Of a stretch of DNA of 64,000 nt, positions 25,975 through 33,563 are shown in pieces; position 1 is the first letter of the stretch; each line of letters opens with the position of its first letter. Source of the DNA: Nonomuraea harbinensis (GTDB taxonomy: Bacteria; Actinomycetota; Actinomycetes; Streptosporangiales; Streptosporangiaceae); NCBI RefSeq assembly GCF_019396385.1, contig NZ_JAHKRN010000004.1, forward strand, positions 1-64,000. The letters are read 5' to 3'. The notes under the pieces are model-generated. The model searched no databases, was not told the origin of the DNA, and was given only the letters and a program-made list of their open reading frames with translations. The translations under genes were made by a program, and so were the position numbers.

Positions 25975-26014
25975 AAAAAAATATCCGGTACGGGATCCCG
26001 TACCGGATATTTTG
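25975..26014 (-). terminator. perfect 36-bp palindrome with T-tract, intrinsic terminator
   Basis: Bases 25978-26013 form a perfect palindrome centred on GGGATCCC, with arms ATCCGGTACGGG and CCCGTACCGGAT. Read on the minus strand the stem is followed by seven T residues, an ideal intrinsic terminator for the aminotransferase, whose stop lies five bases away. Being symmetric it could also serve as a protein-binding site upstream of ald. Confidence 0.9.
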
Positions 26015-26018
26015 TCGA

Positions 26019-27404
26019 TCAGAGGCGCGCCCACGCCTCCTTCAGCACACTTCGTAGAATTCCGCCGATCTCTTCGAACTCCCGCGGCCCGGCGATCAAC
26101 GGCGGCGCGAGCTGGATGACGGGGTCGCCGCGGTCGTCGGCCCGGCAGTAGAGGCCGGCGTCGAACAGCGCCTGCGACAGGAACCCGCGCAGCAGCCGCT
26201 CGGACTCCTCGGCGTTGAACGTCTCCTTGGTGTCACGGTCCTTGACCAGCTCGATGCCCCAGAAGTAGCCGGAGCCGCGGACGTCTCCGACGATGGGCAG
26301 GTCGTCCTTCAGGCTCTCCAGCGTAGCCCTGAACAGCGGCTCGTTCCTGGTGACGTGGCCGAGCAGGTCCTCGCGCTCGAAGATGTCGAGGTTGGCCAGC
26401 GCCACGGCGGCCGAGACGGGGTGGCCGCCGAAGGTGTAGCCGTGGGCGAAGATCTCGTCGCCGTTCTTGAACGGCTCGAACAGGCGGTCGTGCGCGATCA
26501 TCGCGCCGATCGGCGAGTAGCCGCTGGTCATGCCCTTGGCGCAGGTGATGATGTCGGGGACGTAGTCGAACTTCTCGCCGCCGAACATGGTGCCGAGGCG
26601 GCCGAAGGCGCAGATGACCTCGTCGGAGACGAGCAGCACGTCGTACTCGTCGCAGATCTCGCGCAGCCGCTGCCAGTAGCCGGGCGGCGGCGGGAAGCAG
26701 CCGCCGGCGTTCTGCACCGGCTCGGCGAAGACGGCGGCCACCGTGTCGGGGCCCTCCATCTCGATGGCGCGGGCCACCCGCTCGGCCGCCCAGTAGCCGT
26801 ACTCCTCGGGCGTCATGCCGGGGACGCCGGTGGTCTCGTCGGCGCGGTAGTGGTTGGTGTTCGGCACCCGCACGGAACCGGGCACGAGCGGCTCGAACAT
26901 CTGCTTGAACGCCGGGATGCCGGTGATCGACAGGGCGCCCTGCGTGGTGCCGTGGTAGGCGATCTGGCGGCTGATGACCTTGTGCTTGAGCGGCTTGCCG
27001 ATGAGCTTGTAGTACTGCTTGGCGAGCTTCCACGCGCTCTCGACGGCCTCGCTGCCGCTGGTGGTGAAGAACACGCGGTTGAGGTCGCCGGGCGTCAGGC
27101 TCGCCAGGCGCTGGGCCAGCTCCGCGGCCTTGGGGTGCGCGTACGACCAGAGCGGGAAGAACGCCAGCTCCTGCGCCTGCTTGGCGGCGGCCTCGGCCAG
27201 CTCGCCGCGTCCGTGGCCCACCTGGACGACGAAGAGCCCCGCCAGACCGTCGAGGTAGCGCTTGCCGTGGATGTCGTAGATGTAGGAGCCCTCACCGCGG
27301 ACGATGGTGGGCACCTCGGACTTCTGGTAGGAGCTGTGCCTGGTGAAGTGCAACCACAGGTTGTCCTGCGCGGCCTTCAGGACGTCGTGTTCCGGCTGCG
27401 TCAT
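26019..27404 (-). CDS. class III (omega) aminotransferase, likely pyruvate-dependent
   Basis: A 461-residue PLP enzyme of the class III aminotransferase family. Visible features are the [17 protein letters not shown] phosphate-binding region, [14 protein letters not shown], the cofactor Asp in [15 protein letters not shown] and the PLP lysine in [16 protein letters not shown]. The sequence style is that of omega-amino acid/polyamine-pyruvate aminotransferases. With alanine dehydrogenase next to it, the likely scheme is amine + pyruvate to aldehyde + alanine, then alanine back to pyruvate. ATG 27404 follows a GAGGGAAG ribosome site; the in-frame start at 27464 is not needed. Confidence 0.9.
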   Translation of the reverse strand: MTQPEHDVLKAAQDNLWLHFTRHSSYQKSEVPTIVRGEGSYIYDIHGKRYLDGLAGLFVVQVGHGRGELAEAAAKQAQELAFFPLWSYAHPKAAELAQRLASLTPGDLNRVFFTTSGSEAVESAWKLAKQYYKLIGKPLKHKVISRQIAYHGTTQGALSITGIPAFKQMFEPLVPGSVRVPNTNHYRADETTGVPGMTPEEYGYWAAERVARAIEMEGPDTVAAVFAEPVQNAGGCFPPPPGYWQRLREICDEYDVLLVSDEVICAFGRLGTMFGGEKFDYVPDIITCAKGMTSGYSPIGAMIAHDRLFEPFKNGDEIFAHGYTFGGHPVSAAVALANLDIFEREDLLGHVTRNEPLFRATLESLKDDLPIVGDVRGSGYFWGIELVKDRDTKETFNAEESERLLRGFLSQALFDAGLYCRADDRGDPVIQLAPPLIAGPREFEEIGGILRSVLKEAWARL

Positions 27405-27426
27405 GTGTATCTTCCCTCGTTCGATC

Positions 27427-27442
27427 TGCACACCAGTGTGCA
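27427..27442. promoter_or_regulatory. candidate operator upstream of the aminotransferase
   Basis: TGCACAC and GTGTGCA form a 7+2+7 palindrome 23-38 bases upstream of the aminotransferase start, within the 233-bp region divergent from the M20 peptidase gene. The spacing suits a repressor or activator site. No candidate regulator gene is adjacent. Confidence 0.45.
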
Positions 27443-27637
27443 ACCTCACCAGCCACTTTGCCAAGGGATTGCGTCGCTACCCCAGTGACGTGAACCGAGA
27501 TCCGCAGAACTTTTCGGTAACAACTACGAAATCCGCAGGTACCCTGGCGCAGTGGTCACACCCTTTCACCTGCTGTGAGCGACGGTGTGATCCAATGGAA
27601 CGCCCGACCACCGAGAAGACCCCCGGGGGACCGTCCC

Positions 27638-28978
27638 GTGACTCCTGAGCAGATCGAGAGCGCCGTTGCGGCTGCGATGCCGCAGACCGTCGAGGAGCTC
27701 AAGCGGCTGGCCGCCATCCCGTCGGTCGCCTTCCCCGGCCACCCCGAGGAGCCCGTGCACGCCGCCGCGGCGGCGGTGGAGGAGCTGCTGCGCAGCACCG
27801 GCCTGCCGCGCGTGCAGCGCGTCCCGGTCGACAACAGCTTCCCCGCCGTGTTCGCCGAGGCTCCCGCGCCGCCCGGCGCGCCGACCGTCCTGCTGTACGC
27901 CCACTACGACGTGCAGCCAGCGGGCGACCCGGCCTCCTGGCGCACGCCGCCGTTCGAGCCCACGCTGATCGACGGCAAGCTGTACGGCCGCGGCGTGGCC
28001 GACGACAAGTCCGGCGTCATGTCGCACGTCGCCGCGCTCCGCGTCTTCCAGGGCCGCTTCCCCGTCGGCGTCAAGGTCATCATCGAGGGCCAGGAGGAAT
28101 ACGCCGGCGAGCGGCTGGAGGCGTTCGTCGAGCGCAACCCCGACCTGCTGCGGGCCGACGCGGTGGTGGTGGCCGACACCGGCAACCCGCGCGTCGGCGA
28201 CCCGGCGGTGACGACCTCGCTGCGCGGCATGGCGGCCTTCACCATGGAGGTGCGCACGCTCCGCGAGCCGCTCCACAGCGGCTCGTTCGGCGGCGCCGCT
28301 CCTGACGCGCTGGCGGCGCTGATGCGCATGTGCGCCGCGCTGCACGACGAGAACGGCGACGTCCGGGTCCCCGGCCTGCCCCGTGGCAGCTTCCTGGGTC
28401 AGGGGCCGACGGAGGAGGAGTTCCGCAAGACCGCGGGCGTGGCCGACGGCGTGTCGCTGGTCGGCTCCGGCTCGCTGGCCGACCGGCTGTGGGCCTCGTA
28501 CGCGATCACCGTGACCGGGCTCGACGTGCCGTCGGTCTCGGGTGCGGTCAACGCCGTGCAGCCGGTGGCGCGGGCCAGGGTGACGGTGCGGGTGCCGCCG
28601 GCGGGCGACCCGAAGACCACGGTCAACGCGGTGGTGGAGTTCCTGCAGCAGGTGGCGCCGTGGGGCGTGCGGGTGTCATTCGGCGACCTCACGGTCGGCT
28701 CGGGCTTCCAGGCCGACTCGGGCGGCACGGCGCGCGCCGCGCTCAACAGGGCGATGGAGCGGGCCTTCGGCCGGCCGCCGCGCGACGTGGGGGCGGGCGG
28801 CTCGATCCCGCTGGTCAACACGCTGCTCAAGCAGTTCCCCGCGGCGGAGATCCTGCTGTTCGGCGCCGAGGACGAGGACGCCGCCTGCCACGCGCCGAAC
28901 GAGCGGGTCGACCTGGAGGAGCTGCGCCGGGTGGTGACCACCGAGGCGCTCTTCCTGCAGGAGCTGGCGCAGCCGTAG
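27638..28978 (+). CDS. M20-family metallopeptidase (dipeptidase)
   Basis: A 446-residue cytosolic peptidase of the M20 family, which uses two metal ions to cleave dipeptides or N-acyl bonds. The metal ligands and catalytic residues are visible: His and Asp in LLYAHYDVQP, Asp in GVADDKSG, the Glu pair in IEGQEEY, Asp in VVVADTGNP and His in ACHAPNERV. The dimerisation domain lies between about residues 200 and 320. GTG 27638 is chosen because GGGGGA lies seven bases upstream; the longer frame from 27575 has no ribosome site. It abuts the PPOX gene without a gap. Confidence 0.92.
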   Translation: MTPEQIESAVAAAMPQTVEELKRLAAIPSVAFPGHPEEPVHAAAAAVEELLRSTGLPRVQRVPVDNSFPAVFAEAPAPPGAPTVLLYAHYDVQPAGDPASWRTPPFEPTLIDGKLYGRGVADDKSGVMSHVAALRVFQGRFPVGVKVIIEGQEEYAGERLEAFVERNPDLLRADAVVVADTGNPRVGDPAVTTSLRGMAAFTMEVRTLREPLHSGSFGGAAPDALAALMRMCAALHDENGDVRVPGLPRGSFLGQGPTEEEFRKTAGVADGVSLVGSGSLADRLWASYAITVTGLDVPSVSGAVNAVQPVARARVTVRVPPAGDPKTTVNAVVEFLQQVAPWGVRVSFGDLTVGSGFQADSGGTARAALNRAMERAFGRPPRDVGAGGSIPLVNTLLKQFPAAEILLFGAEDEDAACHAPNERVDLEELRRVVTTEALFLQELAQP

Positions 28979-29479
28979 TCAGAAGCGCCAGCGGGTCTGC
29001 GCGTAGTCGCCCTTGCGGAAGCCGAAGGCTCGCGCGGGGGCGACCTCGAACACCAGGGCCCGCCCGCCCGCGCTGTTGTGGAAGGCCCCGTCGTGGACGT
29101 CGAAGTGCCAGTCGGGGCCGTACTTCGCCTCCCAGGCGTCCGCCAGCGCCTTCAGCCCGCCCTCGTCGGTGACCTGCTCGGCTACGCCCTCCACGACCAG
29201 GTCCAGGCCCTGTCCCAGGGTGTTGGCGCCGGTGGTGAGCGCGACCTGCCGGTTGGCCTCCAGGTTTCTGGCCTTCTGCTCCTCCGGGCCGGTGCAGAAG
29301 TGGAGCGCGCCGTCCTGCCAGACGGCCAGCAGGGGCGTGACGTGCGGGCGGCCGTCGCGGCGTACGGTCGACAGCCACCAGACCTCGGCGCGTTCCAGCA
29401 GCTCGGCGGCCTCCTCCCAGGTGGTGGCGGCGGCGCCGCCGGCGCTGAAGCGGGCGTCGAGCTCGGTGATCGGGTTCAT
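28979..29479 (-). CDS. pyridoxamine 5'-phosphate oxidase-like flavin/F420-binding protein
   Basis: A 166-residue split-barrel protein. The segment WWLSTVRRDGRPHVTPLLAV is the typical N-terminal PPOX strand pair, followed by NRQVALTTGANTLGQGLDLV and a C-terminal FEVAPARAFGFRKGDYAQTRW found in F420- or FMN-binding members. It is probably an oxidoreductase using FMN or F420. GGAGG lies seven bases before ATG 29479. It sits downstream of the HxlR regulator on the same strand (38-bp gap), so it is likely in the same regulatory unit. The substrate is unknown. Confidence 0.85.
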   Translation of the reverse strand: MNPITELDARFSAGGAAATTWEEAAELLERAEVWWLSTVRRDGRPHVTPLLAVWQDGALHFCTGPEEQKARNLEANRQVALTTGANTLGQGLDLVVEGVAEQVTDEGGLKALADAWEAKYGPDWHFDVHDGAFHNSAGGRALVFEVAPARAFGFRKGDYAQTRWRF

Positions 29480-29517
29480 GGTGGTTCCTCCTTCGCAAGG
29501 AGTGGACCCGGCGGACG

Positions 29518-30144
29518 TCACAAATTCGTCGGCGGGCGCGGGAAGAGCGTGACGAACCGCTCGGCCACCTGCCAGTCCCCCTCCACCTCGGACTCTTCCA
29601 GGTTCCGGCCGGCGAACACCACGCTCCTGATCGTCTCGGCGTCGGCGCGCAGCACGGCGTCTCCTCCCGCGCCGTCCCTGGCGAAGGTGAGCTGCCCGGC
29701 CGAGACCGTCGCCAGGATGCTCTCCTCGCCGAGCCGCAGCTCGACGCTGCCCTCGAAGCCGTCCGCCGCCCCGGGGTCGAATGTCGTCTTCAGGGCGTAC
29801 AGGAGCGCGTCGACGCTCAGCGGCCCGGTCGAGGTGAGCGGCATCCGGCTGCCCCACTGGGCCAGGGCCAGCACCACCGGCTCCAGCTCGCTCCCCCGTT
29901 CCGTCAGCTCGTACACCCGGCTCGCGGCGGGCGGCGGCAGCTTGCGGCGGCGCAGCACGCCGGACTCCTCCAGCTCGCGCAGCCGCTGGGAGAGCACGTT
30001 CTGGCTCGCGCCGGGCAGGCCGGCGCGCAGGTCGGTGAAGCGTTTGGGGCCCAGCAGCAGCTCGCGCACGATCAGCAGCGCCCACCGCTCCCCGACGTGA
30101 TCGAGGGCACGGGCGACGCCGCAGGGGTCGTCGTAGGTTCGCAT
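29518..30144 (-). CDS. HxlR-family winged-helix regulator with SCP2-like C-terminal domain
   Basis: A 208-residue regulator. Residues about 8-100 are the HxlR domain with the conserved Cys near the N-terminus (DDPCGVARALDHVGERWALL), IVRELLLGPKRFTDLRAGLP and the recognition region SQNVLSQRLRELEESGVLRRR. Residues about 115-205 resemble an SCP2/sterol-carrier-like domain that may bind a hydrophobic ligand. HxlR proteins often sense thiol-reactive compounds through the Cys. It is divergent from a PPOX gene across a clear palindrome, suggesting autoregulation and control of both sides. ATG 30144 has AAGGA upstream. Confidence 0.88.
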   Translation of the reverse strand: MRTYDDPCGVARALDHVGERWALLIVRELLLGPKRFTDLRAGLPGASQNVLSQRLRELEESGVLRRRKLPPPAASRVYELTERGSELEPVVLALAQWGSRMPLTSTGPLSVDALLYALKTTFDPGAADGFEGSVELRLGEESILATVSAGQLTFARDGAGGDAVLRADAETIRSVVFAGRNLEESEVEGDWQVAERFVTLFPRPPTNL

Positions 30145-30165
30145 CGAAAATCCTTGCGAATTCGT

Positions 30166-30196
30166 ACGTGTTAGTCCTAGTTTAGGACCAACACGT
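30166..30196. promoter_or_regulatory. 31-bp hyphenated palindrome, probable HxlR operator
   Basis: ACGTGTTAGTCCTA (30166-30179) and TAGGACCAACACGT (30183-30196) are complementary at 13 of 14 positions around GTT. The palindrome fills the 67-bp gap between the divergent HxlR and PPOX genes. The size and dyad symmetry suit an HxlR dimer, or two dimers. Confidence 0.75.
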
Positions 30197-30211
30197 GATT
30201 GGAGCCATGAC

Positions 30212-30697
30212 ATGAACGCTCTGGACACCCTTCCACAGGGAGATGTCCGGCTATTGGAGCATCCGACCGCACGCAGGCTGCTCGTCTCGAAGGAACTCGC
30301 CCGGGTGGCGTACGTCGCCGCCGACGGGACGCCACGCGTCTACCCGACGCTGTTCCACTGGAACGGCGAGGAGGTCGTCATGGCCACGTTCGCCGGCGCG
30401 GTCAAGATCAACGCGCTGCGGGCCAGGCCCGAGGTCGCCATCACCATCGACACCACGGCCACCCCGCCGGAGGTGCTGCTCATCCGCGGCCGGGCCGAGG
30501 TGACCGACGTCGACGGCATCGTGCCGGAGTACGCGCTCGCCCACCACCGCTACGCGGGCCCCGAGCAGGGCGCCAGGAACGTGGCCGAGGCCGACCGGCC
30601 GGGAGTCCGCATGGCCCGCATCGCCGTCCGGCCTGCGTGGGCCGGGGTGCTGGACTTCCAGACCCGCCTGCCCGGCCAGATGCCCTCGGGGGCGTGA
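30212..30697 (+). CDS. PPOX-class pyridoxamine phosphate oxidase-like protein
   Basis: A 161-residue split-barrel protein with LARVAYVAADGTPRVYPTLF followed by HWNGEEVVMATFAGAVKINA, the arrangement common in F420- or FMN-dependent PPOX proteins. The middle PEVAITIDTTATPPEVLLIR and the C-terminal tail RIAVRPAWAGVLDFQTRLP fit the family. GGAG precedes ATG 30212. Its stop overlaps the alpha/beta hydrolase start (TGATG), so they form an operon that should be controlled by the divergent HxlR protein. The substrate is unknown. Confidence 0.87.
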   Translation: MNALDTLPQGDVRLLEHPTARRLLVSKELARVAYVAADGTPRVYPTLFHWNGEEVVMATFAGAVKINALRARPEVAITIDTTATPPEVLLIRGRAEVTDVDGIVPEYALAHHRYAGPEQGARNVAEADRPGVRMARIAVRPAWAGVLDFQTRLPGQMPSGA

Positions 30698-31347
30698 TGG
30701 CGACGTTCGCGCTGATCCACGGGGGCGGCGGCACTTCCTGGCCGTGGCGCCCGCTGGAGACCTGCCTGCGCGGGCGGGGGCACCGCACGGTGGCCGTGGA
30801 CCTGCCGCTGGACGATCCGGACGCCGGGCTCACCGACCACGCCGACCATGTGATCGCCGAGGTGCGGAAGGCCGTCGGGCACCTGGACGGCCTCGTCGTC
30901 GTGGCGCACTCATGGGGCGGGTTCGTCGCCCCGATCGTCTGCGACCGGGCGAAGGCCGACCTGCTGGTGCTGCTGGCGGGCATGGTGCCGGCGCCCGGTG
31001 AGCCGCCCGCCGACTGGTGGGCGAACAGCGGTTTCGGCGACAAGGACATCGACGACCCGGTCGCGCTGTTCATGCACGACGTGCCCGCCGACCTCGCGGC
31101 CGAGGCGCTGCGGCACGGGCGGGGGCACGCCGAGAAGGCGCTCGTGGAGCCGTGGCCGCTGGACAGGTGGCCGGACGTGCCGACCCGCTACCTGCTCTGC
31201 CGCGACGACCGGTGGTTCCCGCCCGCGTTCGTCCGGCCGATGGTGCGCGAGCGGCTGGGCATCGAACCGGACGAGATCGGCGGCAGCCACAGCGTCATGC
31301 TGTCGCGGCCGGAGGAGCTGGCCGACCGGCTCGCCGGCTACCTCTGA
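30697..31347 (+). CDS. alpha/beta hydrolase
   Basis: A 216-residue alpha/beta hydrolase with oxyanion motif HGGGGTSWPW near the N-terminus, nucleophile Ser in VVAHSWGGFV, acid Asp in LLCRDDRWFP and His in IGGSHSVMLSRP. The layout matches small esterase/thioesterase-like hydrolases similar to the salicylate-esterase/EstA class. The start codon overlaps the PPOX stop and the 3' end overlaps the convergent cysteine-dioxygenase-like gene by 10 bp. The substrate is unknown. Confidence 0.88.
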   Translation: MATFALIHGGGGTSWPWRPLETCLRGRGHRTVAVDLPLDDPDAGLTDHADHVIAEVRKAVGHLDGLVVVAHSWGGFVAPIVCDRAKADLLVLLAGMVPAPGEPPADWWANSGFGDKDIDDPVALFMHDVPADLAAEALRHGRGHAEKALVEPWPLDRWPDVPTRYLLCRDDRWFPPAFVRPMVRERLGIEPDEIGGSHSVMLSRPEELADRLAGYL

Positions 31348-31868
31348 ACGACCGGCAGCTCGTACACGCGGCGGACGCTGCTGCCCAGCCTGCCGATGTC
31401 GGCCCCGTACACGTGGATCGACACCCCCGTCTCGGAGCTGGTGTTGCGCACCAGGTGGATGTCGCCGGGCGGGGCGAAGCCGCTGACGTCGCCGGGCCGG
31501 TTGTCGGCGCGGCCGATCTCCACCAGATGGTCGCCCTCGTCCCGGTAGAGGGTCTCGTGCTCGTTGCCGCTGAGCACGGCGAACGCGCACCACGAGATGT
31601 GGTCGTGGATGGCGGTCTCCTGGCCGGGGCGCCAGACCACGGCCACGATCGAGAAGTCGTCCTGCGCGTGCAGGGGCCATGACACGTACGTCTCGGGCGA
31701 GCCCAGCCGCTCCTGTGCGGTCAGGATGTCCAGGCTCGGCAGCCGGTCGCGCATCAGGTCCGCGACGGCGAGTGCGGTGTCGCGGGCGGGAAGGCGGCGC
31801 GCGGTCAGCGCGCCGACGCCCGCCACCAGCTCGGCCAGGCCGGGCCGTACGGTCGTGACGGTGTCCAT
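31338..31868 (-). CDS. cysteine dioxygenase-type cupin protein
   Basis: A 176-residue cupin of the cysteine-dioxygenase family, which oxidises thiols with O2 at a mononuclear iron. The iron ligands are visible: His88 and His90 in ETAIHDHISWC and His138 in DIHLVRN. Cys93 follows the HxH motif, a position linked in some members to a Cys-Tyr crosslink. Cysteine or a related thiol, such as 3-mercaptopropionate, is a plausible substrate. It is divergent from a LysR-type gene, which probably regulates it. Confidence 0.88.
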   Translation of the reverse strand: MDTVTTVRPGLAELVAGVGALTARRLPARDTALAVADLMRDRLPSLDILTAQERLGSPETYVSWPLHAQDDFSIVAVVWRPGQETAIHDHISWCAFAVLSGNEHETLYRDEGDHLVEIGRADNRPGDVSGFAPPGDIHLVRNTSSETGVSIHVYGADIGRLGSSVRRVYELPVVQR

Positions 31869-31919
31869 GCATCCTCCCGAGGTCGTGCGGCTTCCTCTTC
31901 CTACGGTCTCGCGCCGACC

Positions 31920-31960
31920 ATCGATAGGTCCAACAGAAGTATTCGAGCCGACCTATAGAT
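31920..31960. promoter_or_regulatory. inverted repeat between the dioxygenase-like gene and LysR
   Basis: ATCGATAGGTC (31920-31930) and GACCTATAGAT (31950-31960) are inverted repeats matching at 10 of 11 positions with a 19-base spacer. This lies in the divergent intergenic region, 12 bases before the LysR start, a typical LysR regulator site. TACGAT (31960-31965) is a candidate -10 for the leaderless LysR transcript. Confidence 0.55.
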
Positions 31961-31971
31961 ACGATTGATGA

Positions 31972-32865
31972 ATGCTGGATGTCACCCGGCTCCGCGTCCT
32001 GCTCGCGGTCGCCCGTACCGGCTCACTCACCGCGGCCGCCCGGGAGCTGCACTACGCGCAGCCGTCCGTCAGCCACCACCTCGCCCGGCTGGAGGCCGAG
32101 ACCGGCGCCAAGCTGATCCAGCGGGCCGGGCGCGGCATCCGGCTGACCGAGGCCGGCAGGCTGCTGGCCGAGCGGGCGAGCGACATCGTCGGACGGCTCG
32201 ACGCCGCCGCCGAGGAGCTGGCCGCGCACGTCGGGCTGCAGACGGGGCGGGTGCGGCTGGCGGCGTTCCCCTCGGCGCTCGGCACGTTCATCCCCGAGGC
32301 GGCCGCCCTGCTGCGGAAGTCGCACCCGGGGCTGCGGCTCGAACTCACCGAGACCGAGCCGCCGGAGGCGCTGCGGCTGCTGCGGGCCGGGCGGGTGGAC
32401 GTCGCGGTCATGTTCCGGTACGACGACACGGCGCCGGAGGCTCCCGGGCTCCAGCTCATCCACCTGTGGGACGAGCCGAGCTACCTGATCACCCCGGGGC
32501 CGGGATTCGTGGAGGCCGGTTCGCCGGAGTCCGATGAGGCCGATCTGGGGGCTTTCACGGACGCGGCGTGGATCGCCGGGTGTGACCGGTGCCGGAGCCA
32601 TCTGTTCGACCTGTGCGACAAGGCGGGGTTCGAGCCGCGGATCTCGTTCACCAGCGACGACATCGTGGCCGTGCAGGCGCTGGTGGCCGCCGGGATAGGC
32701 GTCACCGTGCTGCCGGCGCTCGCGCTGCGCGCGCACCGCCATCCGGACGTGACCGCGCGCCGCGTCCCGGGCTCCACCCGGCACGTGTTCGCCGCCGTCT
32801 ACGGCCACCCGCCGCACCCGTCGGCCACCGAGGTGCTGGTCGCGGCCCTGCGCGACAGCCTTTAA
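31972..32865 (+). CDS. LysR-family transcriptional regulator
   Basis: A 297-residue regulator. The N-terminal winged helix-turn-helix reads LRVLLAVARTGSLTAAAREL followed by HYAQPSVSHHLARLEAE; the rest is a periplasmic-binding-like effector domain (for instance VRLAAFPSALGTFIPEAAAL). It is divergent from the cysteine-dioxygenase-like gene, its likeliest target, and 30 bases upstream of the LysE gene on the same strand. ATG 31972 is preceded six bases earlier by TACGAT, with no ribosome site. The effector may be a sulfur amino acid. Confidence 0.92.
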   Translation: MLDVTRLRVLLAVARTGSLTAAARELHYAQPSVSHHLARLEAETGAKLIQRAGRGIRLTEAGRLLAERASDIVGRLDAAAEELAAHVGLQTGRVRLAAFPSALGTFIPEAAALLRKSHPGLRLELTETEPPEALRLLRAGRVDVAVMFRYDDTAPEAPGLQLIHLWDEPSYLITPGPGFVEAGSPESDEADLGAFTDAAWIAGCDRCRSHLFDLCDKAGFEPRISFTSDDIVAVQALVAAGIGVTVLPALALRAHRHPDVTARRVPGSTRHVFAAVYGHPPHPSATEVLVAALRDSL

Positions 32866-32895
32866 CCCCGTTGACGGGCTCCATAGGATGACGAC

Positions 32896-33522
32896 ATGCC
32901 GGATCTCTCCACACTTGCCCTCTTCTGCGCGGCCACCCTGGCGATTCTGCTCGTGCCGGGCCCGGCGGTGATCTTCATCGTCACGCGCAGCGTCGCCCAG
33001 GGCCGGGCGGCGGGGCTGGTCTCGGTCCTCGGCGTGCACGCCGGGTCGGTGGTCCACGTGGTCGCCGCCGCCCTCGGCGTCAGCGCCCTGCTCGCCGCGT
33101 CGGCGACCGCCTTCACGATCGTCAAGTACGCGGGCGTCGCCTACCTCGTCTGGCTCGGGCTCCGCAAGCTGCTGGCCCGGGGAAGCGCTGAGGAGATGGT
33201 CGAGCTGCCGGAGCAGTCCAAGCGGCGGATGTTCTGGGAGGGGTTCGTGGTCAACGTGCTCAACCCGAAGACCGCGATCTTCTTCATGGCGTTCCTGCCG
33301 CAGTTCGCCGACCCCGCGGCCGGGGCGGTCGCGCCGCAGATGCTGGTGCTCGGCCTGCTCTGGATGGCGCTCGGCATGGCCTCCGACGGCACGTACGCGC
33401 TGCTGTCGTCGGCGCTGGCCACCCGCGTGCGGCGCTCGGTGCGGGCCCGGCGGCGGATCGACATCGGCAGCGGGCTGGTCTACTTGGGGCTGGCGGCCTG
33501 GCTCACAGGTGAGAAGGCCTGA
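32896..33522 (+). CDS. LysE/RhtB-family amino-acid exporter (second copy)
   Basis: A 208-residue membrane protein with about six helices. It shares the family motifs with the first copy at 3965: LLVPGPAVIFIVTRSVAQGR near the N-terminus and NVLNPKTAIFFMAFLPQF in the middle. TAGGAT (32884-32889) ends six bases before ATG, so it may have its own leaderless promoter although LysR lies just upstream. The substrate is not known; an amino acid or thiol compound would suit the dioxygenase/LysR neighbourhood. Confidence 0.9.
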   Translation: MPDLSTLALFCAATLAILLVPGPAVIFIVTRSVAQGRAAGLVSVLGVHAGSVVHVVAAALGVSALLAASATAFTIVKYAGVAYLVWLGLRKLLARGSAEEMVELPEQSKRRMFWEGFVVNVLNPKTAIFFMAFLPQFADPAAGAVAPQMLVLGLLWMALGMASDGTYALLSSALATRVRRSVRARRRIDIGSGLVYLGLAAWLTGEKA

Positions 33523-33563
33523 CAAGCCCGGAAATTTCGGTGCCGTAGTGCGATAGTGAGCGG

